Source: Clostridiales bacterium
GTDB taxonomy: Bacteria > Bacillota > Clostridia > Lachnospirales > WQUN01
Assembly: GCA_031269465.1 (NCBI GenBank)
Contig: JAISZB010000222.1
Span: 1-41,366 of the forward strand
Direction of reading: 5' to 3'
DNA: 41,366 nucleotides
Made by a program: the position numbers and the translations under genes. Shown piece after piece: positions 1-8,247 of this stretch (position 1 is the first letter of the stretch; every line of letters begins with the position of its first letter). A model generated the notes under the pieces. It made no database searches, was not told where the DNA came from, and was given only the letters and a program-made list of their open reading frames with translations.

Positions 1-890
1 TGGAGCCAAAGGGGAAGCTTTAATTTAACATTGTTGTCGTGCTTGAAACAAAATGGCGGATTGCATAATTGGATAAAGACAGGAGATGTCAAATTTTCAT
101 TTTGATTATAAATTCATAAAATAAGGAAAACATATGCATCTTATATAAGATTATAAATGTTGATATATAAGTTTTACATTATTAAATGTATATTCGAGTT
201 AACTTTTGAACTTTTCCGCTAGGATTTCATGCTCTTTTGACTGGTAAATAATGTAATAAACTGTCGGAACAGTTCCAACTTTTTTCGTAATGCGCGCTTA
301 ATTTAGCGCTCCGCAGTATGAAATGGAAGACTTGGAGTATTAAAGCATCTTTGAGACAGTGGAGGAGTTAGAGTTGCTCCTGATGGTAAGTACATAATAA
401 TAGCGGGCAATTTAAACATGCATAAATCAGAGACTCTCGCAGATGATGAAAAAACGGACGAGAGACTTCTCGGTGCCGAGGAAAAATGCGGAATCTTGAA
501 GAGCATGGCGTCGAGAGCTGAGTTTTTAAGCGGCGACTCCCACAGGGCTCAGATATACGCCCAAGCATTGATCGTAGCTGAACCAAATAGGTTGATGCTT
601 CAGTATACTCGGTCGCCAGCTGCCGGACATGCGGTCGAATATGGATAATTTACTTAATTTAACAAGGTCAATTTAGAACAATTAAAACCAATAATTACAG
701 AACGTTAAATGCTTATTAGCTATTAGAATATAAAAGCCTAAATTACCTCAATTTCAATTTTACTAAAATGAATTCGATTGTTTATTCTGAACGATGGATT
801 ATATTTATGAATATAATTAACAAAAAATCGCTAATTATAATAATTACTGATTCAAGGAAAAAGATATAATAATATAGATTTTAATGAGTC
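1..890. other. AT-rich stretch without a convincing gene
   Basis: Open frames here are short, lack ribosome binding sites and look like chance. The part at about 280-640 has more balanced composition and could be decayed coding sequence, but no family is recognisable. I see no repeat copy, tRNA or terminator in it. Confidence 0.5.
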
Positions 891-944
891 TCCAGTTAGA
901 TCAGTTTATTTTTCTCTTGACTTTACAGAATAGAGTTCCAACAG

Positions 945-1316
945 AGGTTCTCCACCCAAGAAGCTTGCGAGCGCGCCCTTTTCGAGCCGAAATGGCCGGA
1001 AGGCTTCGTATGCCGCGGATTTTATGCAGCATCAGCCATGCCGTCGCATGCGAGACTCCGACGTCTTTCGGCAGCTGAAGGGAGGAATATCCCCTTTTAT
1101 CAGTAGAAATGGCGCATATCGCGGAAAACCGCTTGGGCGGCGGGGCGTGCGTCTTTTCGAATATCGCGCCAGCCGTCGCGGAAGCTTGGCAACCGCAGGC
1201 GAAGCATTCATAAAGCGGATGCTTCCGGGTGGAAATCGTATAATGGCGCTTTCCGCCGCAGCGCGGCGACAGTCTTTTTATTTCCGGAATTCGTCTTTTT
1301 GCCTGGAGGCGCTTTA
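945..1316 (+). pseudogene. Relic of an IS1595-type transposase
   Basis: A GC-rich island inside AT-rich DNA. One frame from about 959 reads EACERALFEPKWPEGFVC, which matches the N-terminal zinc-ribbon entry of IS1595-family transposases (pattern EAC..-LF..KWP-GFVCP-CG). After an in-frame stop, about 1110-1160 reads WRISRKTAW, matching the conserved '-G(I/V)SYKTAW-' helix of the same family in the expected order. The frame is broken by stops and shifts, the catalytic DDE region is not recognisable, and no terminal repeats were found. The family call rests on two short blocks in the right order, so it is moderate to low confidence. Confidence 0.4.
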
Positions 1317-1398
1317 ACTTAATAGTTTAAAATTCATTGCAATTACTATACGTTCAGCATGAAAGATATTAAGAATCACCAGGTTAATAAAAGCAGAA

Positions 1399-2103
1399 TC
1401 ACTCACCCTTTTTAAAGCTTCTGTATCTCTCGTTTAATTGTTTTGAATAGGTTCTACCAACTGGCAGGACATCCTCATTTATAAGCTTTATTTCCGTAGA
1501 TGAAATGCACCATATATAAGCCATATTCACTAAAAATGAACGATGCGACTGCGCAAAGCCCTTGTTTGATAAATCCCTGGCAGCTTCTGAGATTTTGCCG
1601 TGATATTCTTGAACCGCTCTTCTCGTTGAGACTTTCAAGTAATGAATGCTGCTCTCTATGTAAATGATATCTTCAAAACGCAGATGAATTGTGCCTCCAC
1701 CCTTCAGTTTCGCTGTAAGCGCTCCATTGCCGTCAAACCTCCTTTTCAACTCGACTGCGTACCTTAATGTTTTTTCCAGATTCACATCGTCGATAGGCTT
1801 TATCAAATAGCCGTCCGCCAAGAACTCAACATTATCTGACACTTGTTTCTGAGCAATGGCCGCAAATACAATAATCGCTTTCGAATCGATCCGGCGAATT
1901 AATCTTGCAATTTCAAATCCATTACTTGCAGGCTTATATATGCTTAAAATTATTATGTCATATTTACAATTCATGATGCTTGCAATAAGTTCCTTGGAGC
2001 AACTAAATATTTTAATTGAGGATTCTGACATTAAGAACTTTAGAATTTTATCTTCCAGTTCTTCAGAAAACATCTTATCTTTATCACAAATAACTATATT
2101 CAT
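1399..2103 (-). CDS. Orphan LytTR-family regulator with degenerate receiver
   Basis: A 234-aa cytoplasmic DNA-binding regulator: receiver-like domain (about 1-120) followed by a LytTR domain (about 135-232, with the typical 'FEDIIYIESS', 'F-QSHRSFLVNMAYI' and 'LPVGRTY' blocks). The start is the Met at 2103, preceded by AAGGA at suitable spacing; the longer frame starting at 2130 has no ribosome binding site. The acidic pocket (D7, D9) and the Lys of the IKP motif (K102) are kept, but the phosphoacceptor Asp expected in 'YDII-LD' is Ser54, and the conserved Thr/Ser of strand 4 is Ala. It therefore probably does not signal by canonical Asp phosphorylation. No histidine kinase lies nearby. LytTR proteins usually control virulence, bacteriocin or cell-envelope genes; the target here is unknown. 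Confidence 0.85.
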   Translation of the reverse strand: MNIVICDKDKMFSEELEDKILKFLMSESSIKIFSCSKELIASIMNCKYDIIILSIYKPASNGFEIARLIRRIDSKAIIVFAAIAQKQVSDNVEFLADGYLIKPIDDVNLEKTLRYAVELKRRFDGNGALTAKLKGGGTIHLRFEDIIYIESSIHYLKVSTRRAVQEYHGKISEAARDLSNKGFAQSHRSFLVNMAYIWCISSTEIKLINEDVLPVGRTYSKQLNERYRSFKKGE

Positions 2104-2141
2104 AATCTTTTTCCTTTTTAAGAAATGCAATAATAAGAAGT

Positions 2142-2200
2142 AGCTGGATTACCGCCCGCCAAAGCGGGCGGGTTTGCGCATAAATGCGCTAAATCCAACT
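2142..2200. promoter_or_regulatory. Compact two-hairpin structured element upstream of the LytTR gene
   Basis: An outer stem (AG-TGGATT at 2142-2150 with AATCCA-CT at 2192-2200) encloses two hairpins: CCGCCCGC/GCGGGCGG around CAAA (2152-2171), and GCGC/GCGC around ATAAAT (about 2177-2189). It lies about 40 bases before the start codon of the minus-strand LytTR gene, so it would be in that gene's leader. It could be a cis-acting RNA structure, a terminator-like barrier or a transposon-end remnant. It does not match a riboswitch I can name. Confidence 0.45.
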
Positions 2201-2276
2201 GAAGCCGGGGCAAGGAAGGATCCCTCCTCAAAGTAAATTTATTGACTCAGGGCCAGCTTTAATGCGCGTCTGAAGC

Positions 2277-2489
2277 TTATTCATGCGATAATTTAAACAT
2301 GTCGTCGCCCTCTCCCTCATTCTGGTCGAATATTTCGCTTGATTGCCTCCCCATTAATATCATTGCAAAAAGCGCTTTGCAAGTATTTTTGCCAAAAGGA
2401 AGCGCATCAGTCAAAGCGTCCAATTCGCATCCATAAATGCTTCCAGAATTATCGCTATTTACCGGATGAAGAATTTTGTAGGCAGCCAA
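2277..2489 (-). CDS. Small ORF, possibly a gene remnant
   Basis: A 70-codon frame that opens with TTG and has no ribosome binding site. Its composition looks coding rather than random, and it fills the gap between the SEDS-like gene and the LytTR gene. An in-frame stop lies five codons upstream of the TTG. No family recognised. It may be the 3' remnant of a longer gene or a chance frame. Confidence 0.2.
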   Translation of the reverse strand: MAAYKILHPVNSDNSGSIYGCELDALTDALPFGKNTCKALFAMILMGRQSSEIFDQNEGEGDDMFKLSHE

Positions 2490-2564
2490 GGATAAAACCC
2501 GTCAGTTCTATACGAAATATGGTGAATCGCCGTACTGAGGCGCTTCTTCTTCCCGGCCTCGCTT

Positions 2565-3581
2565 TCAATCGGCGCCTGCCAGCGGCGCGGAGCCTTCGAA
2601 GCTGCGGCGCGACAGCCAGCCGACAAGCAGGGCATACATCAGGAGTTCCAGGGTCGCCGACGCCGAAGTTCCGGAAACCAGAGGCCACTGAGCATTAAGA
2701 TAGACCACGCCCGTGTTCGCCAGCAAATGAAGCGAAAACCGCGCCGATGCGCCCAGCGCGGCGGCAAGGCACGCCATGGAGCGCACCGGCTCCCTCTGCC
2801 TCAGCGCCAGCCGCCAAAGGCATGCGCACAGCCCCAAGCCGATGAGAGCGATCGCCGCTCCGAAAGCCGCTCCGAACTTCATCCACGCATAGGCCAGCAT
2901 AAAATGGGGATTGGCGGCGAAGCGGCTGAAAAACTTGTCCGCGGTCACTCCCGGGCCGAATGTGAAAGATGCTTCTCCCGTCAAGGAAGGCGCGGCGTCC
3001 CTGATCACCGCCATGAGAAAAGAGCCTGTGCCGCCGGCGAGCTTCAATAAATCCCGGTCCAGCCTCAAAATAGAGCTGAATCGAGCCGCCCTGTAAGCGC
3101 TTCCATTTACAAAGGAGGCGAATCCCGCCGCATACGCGCAGCAATAGCACAGAATCACGGCGACAGCTCCGCTCTTCCTTCGAATTCCGGCCAGCAGGTT
3201 TTTATGTATCGCCGCCAATAGCAGCACGAAGCAGCACAAACTGAAAGTGAATGCAGTCGTCAGAGACGAAACGGCGAGCATGCCTGAAAGCAGCAACGAA
3301 GCCGCAAGCGCGCCCGCAAGCCCCTTTAAGCCCCGCCCCTTTGCGCCTACCCGCCTCAATGCGGACGCAAAGGCTGGCAGGGTAAAAAACGCGGCGTTTT
3401 CCAAAATGATATCCGCCAACTCTCCCTCATGCAGCACAATCGAGTAGCTCCGCACTTGCCATAATGACATCAACCTGCCAGCAGCCAGAAGAAGCGCCGC
3501 CAGCGCAGGTATGAGCGCGTCCGACCTGCAAAGAATGAATCCTCTGCATTCCCATGATTTTCGCTTGTCCATCGTTCTCAT
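2565..3581 (-). CDS. Divergent SEDS-like (FtsW/RodA/SpoVE-type) membrane protein
   Basis: A 338-aa polytopic membrane protein with about eight to ten hydrophobic segments. The C-terminal third follows the order of SEDS glycosyltransferases: 'NPHFMLAYAWMKFGAAFG' resembles the '-DFIFAVI-EE-G--G' helix, and 'NTGVVYLNAQWPLVSGTSAS' resembles '-N-GVV-GLLP-TG-PLPF-SYGGSS'. The catalytic-loop Asp and the PLPF-SYGG motif of active SEDS proteins are not conserved, so polymerase activity is doubtful. I chose the Met at 3581 (GGAAGGA upstream); the frame extends to 3659, but those codons look non-coding. No class B PBP partner is adjacent. Family placement is by motif order only. Confidence 0.55.
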   Translation of the reverse strand: MRTMDKRKSWECRGFILCRSDALIPALAALLLAAGRLMSLWQVRSYSIVLHEGELADIILENAAFFTLPAFASALRRVGAKGRGLKGLAGALAASLLLSGMLAVSSLTTAFTFSLCCFVLLLAAIHKNLLAGIRRKSGAVAVILCYCCAYAAGFASFVNGSAYRAARFSSILRLDRDLLKLAGGTGSFLMAVIRDAAPSLTGEASFTFGPGVTADKFFSRFAANPHFMLAYAWMKFGAAFGAAIALIGLGLCACLWRLALRQREPVRSMACLAAALGASARFSLHLLANTGVVYLNAQWPLVSGTSASATLELLMYALLVGWLSRRSFEGSAPLAGAD

Positions 3582-3618
3582 TCCATCACATATCCTTCCA
3601 TTCTTGATGAAAGCGGAA

Positions 3619-3662
3619 AATTGCAGGGTTGCCGCTCTGCTTCGGCGACATCCCTGCAATTC
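3619..3662 (-). terminator. Terminator-like hairpin after the secreted-protein gene
   Basis: Perfect 10-bp arms AATTGCAGGG (3619-3628) and CCCTGCAATT (3652-3661) with an inner GCCG/CGGC stem. Read on the minus strand it follows the stop codon at 3674 by about 12 bases and ends in TTTT, as expected for an intrinsic terminator separating the secreted-protein gene from the SEDS-like gene. Confidence 0.6.
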
Positions 3663-3673
3663 CCCTTTGCAAT

Positions 3674-4216
3674 TTAAGATATTGATATGTTGAGATTGCC
3701 ATAGCTGACTGTATATTTATATTCTGGTTTTACAACATCAGCCTGATCGCTATAGCGGACCCAAGCTGTGTTTTCGCTGCGGCCCGCATTGTAAGTAATG
3801 CCCTGCCCCGACGCCCTTGAGCAATAAATATATGTAACAGCATTGGCGGAATAGCCTGGATACGCTGAATTGTAATTGTACCTTATTTCAACGTTGAAAG
3901 TATTTACGCCTGTGGACGTAGAATTAGGATAGTATCCGGTGATGCTATGAGTGTATGTTTTAGTGGCGGCTCCTGAGCCGCCTGGATCTCTCAGCCTTGG
4001 ATTATCGCTCTCTTCCACACTTTCGCCGACAAGAGTCAAGATGGAATCAAAGTAAGAACCGTCTTCCATAACAATAACTTCATGAGAAACAATATTATCG
4101 TCTATATCTGCTTGGCTGAGAATCGAATATACCTTTGCCCGTTCTCCCGCAAGAGCAGAAAATGTATTTGCAAGCATAGCAACAACTAAGAAACAGGAAA
4201 AAAGTATTTTTTTCAT
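3674..4216 (-). CDS. Secreted protein of unknown function
   Basis: A 180-aa protein with a clear Sec signal peptide: Lys-Lys N-terminus, hydrophobic core, and a likely type I cleavage site after the ALA near residue 23. The mature part is rich in Ser, Thr, Tyr, Asn and Gly, with repeated aromatic residues and no lipobox, cell-wall anchor or transmembrane segment. This fits a small extracellular beta-rich protein, but I recognise no family. The start has a strong ribosome binding site (GGGGAG, 7 bases before ATG). It is monocistronic, with a terminator-like hairpin after it. Confidence 0.75.
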   Translation of the reverse strand: MKKILFSCFLVVAMLANTFSALAGERAKVYSILSQADIDDNIVSHEVIVMEDGSYFDSILTLVGESVEESDNPRLRDPGGSGAATKTYTHSITGYYPNSTSTGVNTFNVEIRYNYNSAYPGYSANAVTYIYCSRASGQGITYNAGRSENTAWVRYSDQADVVKPEYKYTVSYGNLNISIS

Positions 4217-5413
4217 AGAATATCTCCCCTTTATAATTATCCTCTGTCCGTCAGACCGAGTAAAACAGACTGGCGAAGGTTTCTCCTTACTAACTAAACT
4301 GCACCTATTACATCTGCGGCTATACGCAAATGAGGCTGGCTCAAGCAGTAAAGGATCATTAAACTTATCAGAACCGCATTTTATAAGCGATATTTTTAAG
4401 CATGTATCTCAATATTTCAACACATTGACAAGTTCATAATTTATACCCTATGGAAGAATTGCTAAAGAATCTGACTGACGCAAAGGATAAACTTTTATCG
4501 TGAAGTAGTAGTAATGTTCAGAACAAACCGTCGGAATAGCTATGAAAACTTGTGTTCCATCAAATCTCACTGATAACTCTCGCTATTGAGACAGTTAATG
4601 CAGTCGTCGTTACCTGCCTTTATTTCCTAATTCGCAAGTCGCTCGGAGAGGTTGAACTAGTCTTTCATATGTCCTAAGAAACTCTCTTGCAGAGGGTAGT
4701 CCCCATAGTGTTCGCATGATGCAGGCCCACTTCTCAGGGGTAACATTGTCGCTACCGCATCCACTTCTTGAGGTGCATTTAAATTCATTCGTTTCCTGTC
4801 TCTATGAGGTGTTTGATTGCAAAATACTATATAATGCCTCCTCCCATTTTATCTTTCGTAAGATTTTCTTTATGCATATCTTCTCCTTACATATATTATC
4901 TTAGCAATTCAAATATGTCAATTTATTTTCATCAACAACTCATTTTTTACTCAAACGACTGACTTTTGAAAAATCGGGTCAGCTCTGAATAGAACGAAAT
5001 TTGGATTGATAATTTATTTTTATATTTTAAAATATAAAGCTTTACTTTGCATAATTTAAGTGTATATTCGGATAAATCTTATAAATCTTCTGTAAGAAGT
5101 CAAATAATCCCAGGACAATTTAACGCCCATTACATAATGCGTTAACTGGTGTTTTGTGGTGTACACAATGCAGCTTTGCTTAATTGGAATAAGTTGCAAA
5201 TGTCGAATTGCGCTTAATAATTGAATAAATTAAAATCGCTCTGTAAGTCAAAATTAAATGATATTTTTGCTGAATCAAATCGTATTCGACAAAATATCAA
5301 CTTAAAATTGATTCAATTTAATGAAATTAAAATTAATCTGCCTGCTGTTGTTGATATTTGCGCGTCTGCAAAGCTTCTTATCCGGTGTACAACTGAGATA
5401 AGGAGACGGCTGT
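4217..5413. other. 1.2-kb intergenic region without a recognisable gene
   Basis: Mostly AT-rich. Short open frames (for example 4716-4904 and 5221-5413) lack ribosome binding sites and family signatures. No repeat copy or structured RNA is evident. Confidence 0.5.
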
Positions 5414-6021
5414 ATGAAAACACACAGCGACGCGCAGAGCGAAGAAGAATTGAGGAAAAGGCTGGGGCGCAGGCCCGTCCCTCCCGCCCAGGCCCAGGCG
5501 AATCCGAGCGAAGAGCAGAAATTGTCGAACGGACTCTACTATGCAAGTTGCCGGCTGCAACTCGAAATCGTCCGGAAAAACCCGGAAATTGAAGTTGCCG
5601 GAAAATTCGAGCCGGATCTGCAGGCCTTCCTTTCGAAGGCCGGCGGCAGCCGCTCCGGCGAACCTTGCCGGGGAGCGCCGCGAAGGCGCCGTCCGGCTTG
5701 CGGGACGGCGCGCTCGGCCTGCCGGGCGGGCGCCTTGCAGGCTATTGCGGCTGTTTGCCGCCCGGCTTGGCCTTGACGGCGGCTTTGGCGTCGATGGCGT
5801 GATTTGTCGATTATTGGCAAATAAGCTCGCTCGTCGCCGAAAACAAGGAGCGGCCGGAGGATATAGTCCGCTTCCCGAGCGGCGGCGATAACTGCGTCAA
5901 TCGGCCTGGGGCGTGGGTAACGCGCGCAATCAAGAGCGTCCTGAAGCCGATCTAGGATCTTGAGGCGGAAATCGAGAGGCGCAACAAAGCGCTTTTTCTC
6001 ATTGATGCGATCTTTCTCTAA
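5414..6021 (+). pseudogene. GC-rich decayed coding region, possibly phage-derived
   Basis: The ATG at 5414 has an excellent ribosome binding site (AAGGAG, 8 bases upstream) and opens a Glu/Arg-rich frame that degenerates after about 85 codons. A second open stretch in another frame (about 5808-6021) reads VAENKERPEDIVRFPSGGDN followed by CVNRPGAWVTRAI, an amide stop, then an Glu/Lys-rich helix. That block looks like real protein and is loosely reminiscent of phage small-terminase C-termini. The base composition is much richer in G+C than its flanks. I cannot name the original gene with confidence; it looks like one gene broken by frameshifts. Confidence 0.35.
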
Positions 6022-6104
6022 TTAATCATTTAGGATTTTGATTGTATTATAAAGAGCCTAAAATGCATCTTCTCAGCAATATAATGATTTAGGGACATGT
6101 AGGC

Positions 6105-6133
6105 TTGACGTATTTATATGTGATATTTATAAT
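6105..6133 (+). promoter_or_regulatory. Sigma-A promoter for the AAA-ATPase/nuclease gene
   Basis: TTGACG (6105-6110), a 17-bp spacer and a consensus TATAAT (6128-6133). It lies 53 bases before the start codon at 6187, with nothing else between. Confidence 0.75.
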
Positions 6134-6186
6134 CAAGGTGAGAGGAGTCCCAATGCTTTGAAAATGGAAAGGATGGTGAAATCGCT

Positions 6187-7860
6187 ATGGCTCACTGCTT
6201 GAATGACAACGCTGTAAAGAGTGATTTTTCAGAGAATGTATATAATCTTTATCATGTGGATAAATCCATGATGATTGAAAAAATGACTGAACGCATGATT
6301 CCTGGAACTGTGGTTTTTGGAAAAAAGTATGTTTGCATAACTCGACCTAGAAGGTTTGGAAAGACGCTGATGCTGTCAATGCTTGGGACGTATTTCACCA
6401 AGGAGGGCGATTCATCCGAGTTGTTCAAAGGGCTGAAAATCAGCAAATCCCCAATGTTTCATGACCATATCAACAAGTATAATGTAATCCACCTTGATCT
6501 TTCTCCGTTGGCTGATTTCAGCGGCAGTTGCGATGAACTGATTAAAAAGACGGCTGGCATTATAGTGGCTGACTTGATTGAGGCATGGCCAAACTTGAAA
6601 GTTCTTGATGTTGAGTGCTCAAATTTAGCGGATGAAAAGGAAAAAGCGGCCGCTACCGCTAAACGGATGGCAGAAAGAGCAGTCGGGGCATTAGAGGATG
6701 TTTATAGCATCTACAATGAAAAATTCATTTTCCTAATTGATGAATGGGACTCCCCTTTCCAAAAGCAGTGGATGAGCGGGGAGAAGAAGCTTCCATACCT
6801 TGACTTCCTCAAGGATTTATTTAAAGGTTCAGCATATATCGAACTGGCTTACATCACGGGTGTATTGCCAATACCGAGCTACTCCAACACATCTGCTCTC
6901 AACATGTTTCAGGAGTATCGTTTAGGCGATGATAACCTTTATAGCCAGTTTTTCGGATTCAGCAAAGAGGAAGTCAAAGATTTGCATTCCAGATATTCAG
7001 CTCAATTGGACGGCGCAAAGAAAAGTGTCAGCTTGCGGGCTTTGAAGCTTTGGTATGACGGCTACAAAACAGCAATAGGAAACATCTACAATCCTTTAAG
7101 CGTTTTGTCTTCTTTGATGAACAACATGATATCAAGTTATTGGACAGATTCTGGAAGAACAACTCAAGTAATGGACTATGTTTCCCTGAATTTCGATAAT
7201 GTGGAGGAAGATGTGAAAACCCTTGCTCTTGAGCAAACTTCTGTAGGGTTGAAAAAACTGGTGTTCAATGTTGAAGGTGTAAGCACAAGGGATGAGATCC
7301 TCTCCATGCTTGTAGCAGTTGGGTTGCTGACTTACAGCAAAAAATCGGTTTCAATACCTAACAGGGAAGTTGCTGAAGAATACGTGAAAGCGCTAGAAGA
7401 CACTCGATTTAAGCATATAAACAAGCTCATAGCAAAATCAAAGGAGCTTCTAGAAGCAACTTTACAGATGAATTCCGACAAAGTTGCTGAAATCATCGAA
7501 GACGCCCACGCTGGGGAAAGTCCCTTCTTGGCATACAACAATGAATCTGAGCTTATGCATGTGGCATCATCCGCCTATATCATGGCAAGAGAGAAATATA
7601 ACATCCAGAGGGAGTCACATGCAGGGATAGGGTATTGCGATCTGAGCTTCACTCCATATGCCAAGTCAAGCACAGCGTTCATTGTTGAACTCAAAGCCAG
7701 GGATACGGCGGAAGTTGCTCTCAAACAGATAAAGGACAAGATGTACCAGAGAAAATTCCTGTCAGATCCTACTTTTACCGGACGCATTCTTCTTGTGAGC
7801 ATAGGTTATGACGCAAAAAACAAAACCTATAAATGCGTTATTGAAGAGGTGTTTCGCTAA
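6187..7860 (+). CDS. AAA-ATPase-like protein with C-terminal PD-(D/E)XK nuclease domain
   Basis: A 557-aa protein with the architecture of the AAA-ATPase_like plus PDDEXK_9 family (DUF1703 type). The N-terminal NTPase part has a modified P-loop, RPRRFGKT (residues 53-60), and a Walker B, IFLIDEWDSPF (181-191). The C-terminal nuclease core has D485 in GYCDLSF and E501-x-K503 in IVELKA, so both active sites look intact. These proteins are common and often multicopy in Bacteroidetes and Clostridia; their function is unproven, with proposals ranging from mobile to defence or toxin-like roles. It is monocistronic under its own strong promoter and sits next to relic sequence, consistent with an accessory gene. 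The weak ribosome binding site (GGATGG) leaves the start slightly uncertain. Confidence 0.88.
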   Translation: MAHCLNDNAVKSDFSENVYNLYHVDKSMMIEKMTERMIPGTVVFGKKYVCITRPRRFGKTLMLSMLGTYFTKEGDSSELFKGLKISKSPMFHDHINKYNVIHLDLSPLADFSGSCDELIKKTAGIIVADLIEAWPNLKVLDVECSNLADEKEKAAATAKRMAERAVGALEDVYSIYNEKFIFLIDEWDSPFQKQWMSGEKKLPYLDFLKDLFKGSAYIELAYITGVLPIPSYSNTSALNMFQEYRLGDDNLYSQFFGFSKEEVKDLHSRYSAQLDGAKKSVSLRALKLWYDGYKTAIGNIYNPLSVLSSLMNNMISSYWTDSGRTTQVMDYVSLNFDNVEEDVKTLALEQTSVGLKKLVFNVEGVSTRDEILSMLVAVGLLTYSKKSVSIPNREVAEEYVKALEDTRFKHINKLIAKSKELLEATLQMNSDKVAEIIEDAHAGESPFLAYNNESELMHVASSAYIMAREKYNIQRESHAGIGYCDLSFTPYAKSSTAFIVELKARDTAEVALKQIKDKMYQRKFLSDPTFTGRILLVSIGYDAKNKTYKCVIEEVFR

Positions 7861-8199
7861 TCCATCATAGATGTTGCAAGGCAACCTTGAATGCTCGGCT
7901 ATGGCAATGGTTGATTCTAAACTTGAGCACCGCGAAAAGTTGCTCTTCCGCAAAGAGCATGGGCATACCGGGTAAAACTGGAAGCCTTGAACCGTCAAGG
8001 CTCCAAAACGCAAATACCAGCCAGCTCTCCGCGGCAATACTGTGCATCCAGACTGGGGAAAGCAAAAACCAACTCTTCTTTAGCGCGAATATCCAAAAAA
8101 ACCGGGCAAAATCAAGGAATTACCCAATCAGTCTTTCTTTCGGCAAACTGATTTCAAGTCCAAATCGAAGAAGCTGCATTGCCCCTTCTTATGCCGATG
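7861..8199. other. Intergenic region, possible short coding relic
   Basis: No intact gene. One plus-strand stretch (about 7900-7958) reads like coding sequence (KLEHREKLLFRKEHGHTG) before a stop, but is too short to assign. The rest shows nothing recognisable. Confidence 0.35.
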
Positions 8200-8231
8200 A
8201 AAAGGCGGCAGGGCAAAAACCTCCGCCGCCT
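8200..8231 (-). terminator. Intrinsic terminator of the kdgA-kdgK operon
   Basis: On the minus strand AGGCGGC pairs with GCCGCCT and is followed by TTTT. It lies 17 bases after the kdgK stop codon. Confidence 0.7.
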
Positions 8232-8247
8232 GGCATGCATTAGCCCT

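Noticed and set aside
418..648. 76-codon plus-strand frame near the left end
   Set aside because: No ribosome binding site or recognisable motif; another overlapping antisense frame of similar size exists.
2727..3150. Long frames overlapping the SEDS-like gene on both strands
   Set aside because: Shadow frames caused by GC-rich codons of the membrane protein gene.
4217..5413. Search for a riboswitch or small RNA in the 1.2-kb gap
   Set aside because: No conserved core or strong structured element with a terminator was found by eye.
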